Source of the DNA: Streptomyces sp. 378
GTDB taxonomy: Bacteria; Actinomycetota; Actinomycetes; Streptomycetales; Streptomycetaceae
Length of the DNA stretch: 64,000 bases
Direction of reading: 5' to 3'
Assembly (NCBI RefSeq): GCF_030124145.1
Contig: NZ_JASKMS010000012.1
Span: 124,001-188,000 of the forward strand
Below the pieces are notes generated by a model. It was not told the DNA's origin and did not search any database. It was given only the letters and a program-made list of their open reading frames with translations. The translations under genes were made by a program, and so were the position numbers. This document shows, one piece after another, positions 59,349-64,000 of the stretch (the stretch's first letter is position 1; every line of letters begins with the position of its first letter).

Positions 59349-61433
59349 TCATGATCCGCGCTCCCTGAGCACCTCCATCAGCGCGTGCAGCCGCGGTGAG
59401 GCCGCCAGGTCCTCCAGCGTCACCGGCCGCCCCTGCGCGTCAGCGATGGGCAGACGCCAGTTCGGGTACTGGTCCCACGTCCCGGGGAGGTTCTGCGGGC
59501 GCCGGTCGCCCACGCCGTCCGGAAGCCAGACACCGACCATGCGGGCCGGGGTGCGCAGCAGGAAGCGGTGGACGGCCTGGATCTCGGCCTCCTCCGAGGA
59601 GGTGTCGCTGCCGCCGCCCGTGCCGTGCAGCAGGCCGAGCCGGGAGAGCAGGGTCAGCCACTCCCCCGCGTCGGCGGCGGCCTCGGCGCGCTCCTCCTCC
59701 AGCGGGCGGGTCAGCAGGCCCAGGCTGTCGCGGAGCTCGACGTGCTCGCCGGTGAGGCGGGCCGCCGTGGAGGGCAGGTCGTGGGTGGTGGCCGTGGCCA
59801 GGCAGTCGGCGCGCCAGCTGTCGGGAGGCAGGGGACGGCCGTCGCCCTCCCAGTCACGCTCGAACCACAGCACGGACGTGCCGAGCACCCCGCGTTCGCG
59901 CAGCGCCTCGCGCACGCCGGGCTCGACGGTGCCGAGGTCCTCGCCGATCACCGGCGCCCCGGCCCGGGAGGCCTCCAGGACCAGCACGGCGAGCATGGCC
60001 TCGGCGTCGTAGCGGACGTAGGTGCCCTCGGTGGGCGGGTGGCCCTGCGGGACCCACCAGAGGCGGAACAGGCCCATGACGTGGTCGATGCGCAGCGCCC
60101 CGGCGTAGCGGAACAGGGCACGCAGCAGCTCGCGGAAGGGGGCGTAACCGGACTCGGCCAGGCGGTCGGGGCGCCAGGGCGGCAGGCCCCAGTCCTGGCC
60201 GCGGGCGTTGAAGGCGTCCGGTGGGGCGCCCACCGACATGCCGGCGGCGAAGTACTCCTGCTGCGCCCAGGCGTCGGCCCCGCCGGGGTGGACACCCACC
60301 GCGAGGTCGTGCACGATCCCGACGGGCATCCCGGCCTCGCGCCCGGCGCGCTGCGCGGCGGTCAGCTGGGTGTCGGTGAGCCAGGCGAGCCGGGACCAGA
60401 AGTCGACCCGGTCCATGAGGCCGTTGCGCGCCCGGACGGTCTCGGCCGACCGCGGATCGCGCAGGCCGGTCGGCCAGCGGTGCCAGTCGGAGCCGTGCAC
60501 CTCGGCGAGCGCGCACCAGGTGGCGTGGTCCTCCAGGGCCTGGCCCTGCTCGGCGAGGAAGTCGCAGTAGGCGGCGCGCCGGCCGGGACCGAGGGGGACC
60601 TCGCCGAGCAGTTCCAGCGCCTCCCGCTTGAGCTCCCACACGGCGTCCCGGTCGATCAACGCGCCCTGGTGCAGCACCGCTTCGCGCAGCCGTCCGGCTC
60701 GCTCCAGGAGGCTGCGCAGGCGTTCGGGGTCCTCGACGTACGCCGCCTCGGGGATGTCCTCGACGCGCAGGTGCACGGGATCGGGGAAGCGGCGCGAGGA
60801 CGGGCGGTACGGGGAGGGGTCGGTGGGGGCGCCGGGAACGGCCGCGTGCAGCGGGTTGACCTGGACGAACCCGGCGCCGAGCGATCGCCCGGCCCAGCCG
60901 GCCAGCTCGGCGAGGTCACCGAGGTCGCCCATGCCCCAGGAGCGGCGGGACAGCAGGGAGTAGAGCTGGACGAGAAGTCCGTGGGTGCGCCCGGCGGGGC
61001 TGGGCAGGCGGGGCGGGGCGACGATCAGGTGGGCGGCGGCGGTGCGGCCGTCGGGGGTGGTGGCGGTCAGCCGGTGGACGCCGGGCGGGAGACCGTCGGC
61101 CGAGGCGCGGGTCTCGCCCTGCTCGGTGTCGATCCGCAGCCGGGTTCCCTCGGGCAGCGCGGCCAGGGCGGCCGGGGGGCTGCCGCTCCAGCCGACCACG
61201 GTCGGCGGCAGCAGCCGTTCACCCGCGTCCCGCTCGCGGGCCGCGAGCGCGGCGCTCACGGCGCCGGGCGTGCTCGCGTCCACGCCGAGGGCGGCCAGGG
61301 TCAGGGTGAGAGCCGTGGCCGAGGCCGCGACCACGCGGTCCGAGGACGGACTGTAGGACGTGGCCACGCCGTGCAGGACGGCGAGGCGGGACAGATCCTC
61401 GGAGGGCGGGTCGGCCGGCCGGGGTGCGGTCAT
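59349..61433 (-). CDS. malQ: 4-alpha-glucanotransferase (amylomaltase, GH77)
   Basis: 694 residues. Transfers glucan chains between malto-oligosaccharides. GH77 nucleophile Asp450 in GALRIDHVMG, acid/base Glu498 in VIGEDLGTVEP, transition-state Asp552 in TTHDLPST. The long N-terminal extension before the barrel is usual for actinobacterial MalQ. ATG at 61433 follows GAGGATGTAG, within the end of the 85-residue upstream gene, so the two are coupled. Confidence 0.95.
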   Translation of the reverse strand: MTAPRPADPPSEDLSRLAVLHGVATSYSPSSDRVVAASATALTLTLAALGVDASTPGAVSAALAARERDAGERLLPPTVVGWSGSPPAALAALPEGTRLRIDTEQGETRASADGLPPGVHRLTATTPDGRTAAAHLIVAPPRLPSPAGRTHGLLVQLYSLLSRRSWGMGDLGDLAELAGWAGRSLGAGFVQVNPLHAAVPGAPTDPSPYRPSSRRFPDPVHLRVEDIPEAAYVEDPERLRSLLERAGRLREAVLHQGALIDRDAVWELKREALELLGEVPLGPGRRAAYCDFLAEQGQALEDHATWCALAEVHGSDWHRWPTGLRDPRSAETVRARNGLMDRVDFWSRLAWLTDTQLTAAQRAGREAGMPVGIVHDLAVGVHPGGADAWAQQEYFAAGMSVGAPPDAFNARGQDWGLPPWRPDRLAESGYAPFRELLRALFRYAGALRIDHVMGLFRLWWVPQGHPPTEGTYVRYDAEAMLAVLVLEASRAGAPVIGEDLGTVEPGVREALRERGVLGTSVLWFERDWEGDGRPLPPDSWRADCLATATTHDLPSTAARLTGEHVELRDSLGLLTRPLEEERAEAAADAGEWLTLLSRLGLLHGTGGGSDTSSEEAEIQAVHRFLLRTPARMVGVWLPDGVGDRRPQNLPGTWDQYPNWRLPIADAQGRPVTLEDLAASPRLHALMEVLRERGS

Positions 61434-61691
61434 CTACATCCTCGAGTAGTCCGGGACGAAGGCCGGGGGCTCGCTGGTCAGGGGGGCGGCTTCGGCGAGC
61501 GGCGGCTCACTGGTGAGGGGCTCGGCGTCGGGCAGCGGGGGCTCGCTGGTCAGCGGCAGTTCGGTGTGGGTGCTCTCGGAGCTGAAGACGCAGTAGCGGG
61601 GATCGGCGTAGTGGGGGTCGTCGAGGTCGGCGGACGGGTCCGCCACGGGTTTGGACGGGGCCGGGAGCGGAAGGAAAGTCATCGCAGCCAC
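61434..61691 (-). CDS. 85-residue protein with three PLTSEPP repeats
   Basis: No recognised family. The C-terminal half has the repeat PLTSEPPLPDAE / PLTSEPPLAEAA / PLTSEPPAF, preceded by DDPHYADPRYCVFSSESTH with one cysteine. Pro, Glu and Ala rich, no membrane segment, probably disordered. The GTG at 61691 follows AAGGAGGCCCCC, a very strong site. The stop abuts the malQ start, so it is the first gene of a malQ unit. Confidence 0.7.
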   Translation of the reverse strand: MAAMTFLPLPAPSKPVADPSADLDDPHYADPRYCVFSSESTHTELPLTSEPPLPDAEPLTSEPPLAEAAPLTSEPPAFVPDYSRM

Positions 61692-61913
61692 GGGGGCCTC
61701 CTTGGCATGTAAGGCTTTCGACGGGTCATCGCAGCCCTACCCAGTCGGCGCGCAGGCAGACGCCCCAGAGCGAACATCGTGCTTCGGCTCACATTCCGCT
61801 CCCCTCCACCCCCTCCAGATTCCGGCATTCGCGCCACAACGGCCACTCTCGTTGACACCTTCTCCGGACGGTGATGGGCTCGTTCTCCCGGTCGAACACA
61901 TCTGGAGGGGCCT

Positions 61914-64000
61914 GTGGGACTGCGGCGTGGAACGCGAATCGCCGTCCTCGCGGTCGCCGTCGTCACCGGGAGCCTTGTCGCCCCGCCCGCCGCGACGGCG
62001 GCTCCGCCGGCCCCGGGCGCGACCGTGACGGCGACCCCCGACACCGCCGGACCGGACCTCTCCGTCTGGCCGCGCCCGCAGTCGCTGCGCGCGAACGGCG
62101 CCCCGGTCGCCGTGCCGCACGACGTCGCCCTGATCACCGGCGCCCGGACTGATCCCCACTCCGTGGAGGCCCTGCGCACGCTGCTGCGGAAGGCGGGAGC
62201 CCGCCGGATCACGGACACGGCCGGACCGGGGGCGCTGGTCGTCCGGGCGTGGACCGAACCCGTCCGCCGGGGCGACCGCCATGCCCCGCCCTCCGGGGGA
62301 TACGAACTGTCCGTGGGCCGGGACGGCGTCTCCCTCACCGGCACCGGCGAGGACGGTCTGTTCCACGCCGTGCAGACGCTGCGGCAGCTCGTCCGGCCCG
62401 ACCGCACGATCGCGGCGGTCGTGGTGCGTGACTGGCCCGGCACCGCCGTCCGCGGTATCACCGAGGGTTTCTACGGCACCCCGTGGACGCACCGGCAGCG
62501 GCTGGCGCAGCTCGACTTCATGGGGCGCACCAAGCAGAACCGCTACCTGTATGCCCCCGGTGACGACCTCTACCGGCAGGCCCGCTGGCGTGAGCCCTAC
62601 CCGGCCGGGCAGCGGGCCCGGTTCCGGGAACTGGCCGAGCGGGCCCGGCGCAACCACGTCTCGCTCGGCTGGGCGGTGGCCCCGGGCCAGGCGATGTGCT
62701 TCGCCTCCGATGCCGATGTGCGGGCGCTGACGCGCAAGCTGGACGCGATGTGGGAGCTGGGCTTCCGGGCGTTCCAGCTCCAGTTCCAGGACGTCAGCTA
62801 CAGCGAGTGGCACTGCGGGGCGGACTCCGACCGGTTCGGCTCCGGCCCCGAGGCGGCGGCGCGGGCGCAGGCCCGGGTGGCGAACGCGGTGGCCCGGCAC
62901 CTGGCGGCGCGGCACCCGGGCGCGGCCGCCCTGTCCATCATGCCGACCGAGTACTACGAGGAGGGCACGACCGACTACCGGCGGGCACTGGCGAGCGGCC
63001 TCACCGCGGGCGTCGAGGTGGCGTGGACGGGGGTCGGGGTGGTGCCCCGCACCATCACGGGCGGCGAACTGGCCGGCGCGCGCGAGGCGTTCCGGCATCC
63101 GCTGGTCACGATGGACAACTACCCGGTCAACGACTACGACCCGGGCCGTCTCTTCCTCGGCCCGTACCGGGGCCGGGAGCCGGCCGTGGCGACCGGCTCG
63201 GCCGCCCTGCTCGCCAACGCCATGCAGCAGCCGGAGGCGTCCCGCATTCCGCTGTTCACCGCCGCCGACTACGCCTGGAACCCGCGCGCCTACCGTCCCG
63301 GGGAGTCCTGGCGCGCCGCGATCACCGACCTCGCGGGCGGGGACCGGCGCCGCGAGCGGGCCGTGGCGGCGCTCGCCGGAAACGACGCGTCGTCGGTGCT
63401 CGGCGAGGAGGAGTCGGCGTATCTGCGCCCGCTGGCCGAGGCGTACTGGAGGTCCCGCACGGCCGGCGGCACGGGCGCCGACGACGCCGCGCGGCGGCTG
63501 CGCGAGGCCTTCACCGTGCTGCGCGAGCTGCCCCGGCGGCTGTCCGGAACCGGCCTGGGCTCCGAGGTCGCCCCCTGGTCGGAGCAACTGGCCACCTACG
63601 GCGAGGCGGGCACGGCCGCGCTCGGCATGCTGGAGGCGCAGCGCGCCGGGGACCCGGCGGCGGCCTGGACGGCGTACCGCAGGCTCGGCGTCCTGCGGGC
63701 CCGGCTGGAGTCGGCGCCGGTCGAGGTGGGCACGGAGGTGCTGGACCCCTTCCTGCGACGGGCGCAGAAGTCCTACGCGGCCTGGTCCGGCATCCAGCAC
63801 GAACCGCCCCGCAACCCCGGCGACGGCCGCACCCTGCGCTTCCCGCGGCCCCGGGCCCTGACCGCCGTGACGGCCCTGACCGAGCCGGGCACCGAGGGCG
63901 GCGTCGAGATGCACGTGCCGGGGCAGGGCTGGCGCGAGGCGGGCCGGCTGGACCGGTCCGGGGCGACCGAGGTGCGGCTCTCGGCACGGGCCGATGCCCT
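61914..64000 (+). CDS. Secreted GH84-like beta-N-acetylglucosaminidase, partial
   Basis: 695 codons visible, 3' end beyond the window. GTG at 61914 follows TGGAGGGGCCT. Signal peptide at residues 1-35 (GTRIAVLAVAVVTGSLVAPP). N-terminal GH20b-like domain, then the GH84 barrel: RGITEGFYGTPWTHRQRLAQ, YAPGDDLYRQARWREPYP, and FQLQFQDVSYSEWHC. The catalytic Asp pair of GH84 reads Gln292-Asp293 here. A helical domain and a C-terminal sugar-binding part begin after residue 420. May act on hyaluronan, mucin or GlcNAc glycans. Confidence 0.9.
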   Translation, partial: MGLRRGTRIAVLAVAVVTGSLVAPPAATAAPPAPGATVTATPDTAGPDLSVWPRPQSLRANGAPVAVPHDVALITGARTDPHSVEALRTLLRKAGARRITDTAGPGALVVRAWTEPVRRGDRHAPPSGGYELSVGRDGVSLTGTGEDGLFHAVQTLRQLVRPDRTIAAVVVRDWPGTAVRGITEGFYGTPWTHRQRLAQLDFMGRTKQNRYLYAPGDDLYRQARWREPYPAGQRARFRELAERARRNHVSLGWAVAPGQAMCFASDADVRALTRKLDAMWELGFRAFQLQFQDVSYSEWHCGADSDRFGSGPEAAARAQARVANAVARHLAARHPGAAALSIMPTEYYEEGTTDYRRALASGLTAGVEVAWTGVGVVPRTITGGELAGAREAFRHPLVTMDNYPVNDYDPGRLFLGPYRGREPAVATGSAALLANAMQQPEASRIPLFTAADYAWNPRAYRPGESWRAAITDLAGGDRRRERAVAALAGNDASSVLGEEESAYLRPLAEAYWRSRTAGGTGADDAARRLREAFTVLRELPRRLSGTGLGSEVAPWSEQLATYGEAGTAALGMLEAQRAGDPAAAWTAYRRLGVLRARLESAPVEVGTEVLDPFLRRAQKSYAAWSGIQHEPPRNPGDGRTLRFPRPRALTAVTALTEPGTEGGVEMHVPGQGWREAGRLDRSGATEVRLSARADA

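Overview
The window is chromosomal DNA of a Streptomyces-type actinomycete. Evidence: very high G+C with third-position bias, many GTG starts, strong GGAGG-type ribosome sites, long GC-rich intrinsic hairpins, eukaryotic-type Ser/Thr kinases, and a Nur-type operator in front of a Fe-type superoxide dismutase. From memory, the order valS - clpX - clpP2 - clpP1 - tig ... rpiB ... sodF ... asd - pepN recalls the SCO2615-SCO2643 stretch of S. coelicolor; this was not checked by search.

Layout. 1-8.1 kb: housekeeping and proteostasis (valS partial, a P/G/Y/Q-rich membrane protein, clpX, clpP2, clpP1, tig), then divergent tRNA-Pro and tRNA-Gly. 8.1-22.2 kb: signalling and small-molecule functions (kinase with a beta-propeller sensor, small membrane protein, acyltransferase, HD hydrolase, SpoIIE-like phosphatase, Eis-type acetyltransferase, Fpg/Nei glycosylase, RpiB, amino-acid permease, a second kinase, an LPKTG surface protein). 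22.2-25.5 kb: bioY, a second permease behind an attenuator-like leader, and sodF.

25.6-36.5 kb: a compact carbohydrate or polyol locus. A kinase-phosphatase pair is divergent from a run of eight genes: lipoprotein binding protein, two permeases, two different ATPases, a DeoR regulator, a 2-hydroxyacid dehydrogenase and a second FGGY kinase. Most junctions overlap by four bases. The substrate cannot be read from the sequence.

36.5-48 kb: relic of a secreted glycerophosphodiesterase, a 205-bp palindromic mobile-type repeat, a small zinc-ribbon protein, a DsbA-fold oxidoreductase, M1 aminopeptidase, AbiEi-like protein, Tat-exported metallophosphoesterase, Nudix hydrolase and a large secreted subtilase.

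48-52.7 kb: the least ordinary part. Two adjacent sigma / membrane anti-sigma-like pairs share one promoter motif with identical spacing. The upstream pair is broken by two frameshifts. Downstream of the intact pair lie a third membrane protein with a related exported domain, a secreted metzincin-like protease and a small exported protein.

52.9-64 kb: asd, DUF1203 protein, second M1 aminopeptidase, EamA exporter divergent from its likely MarR repressor, small membrane protein, malQ coupled to a repeat-containing 85-residue protein, and the 5' part of a secreted GH84-like glycosidase that runs off the window.
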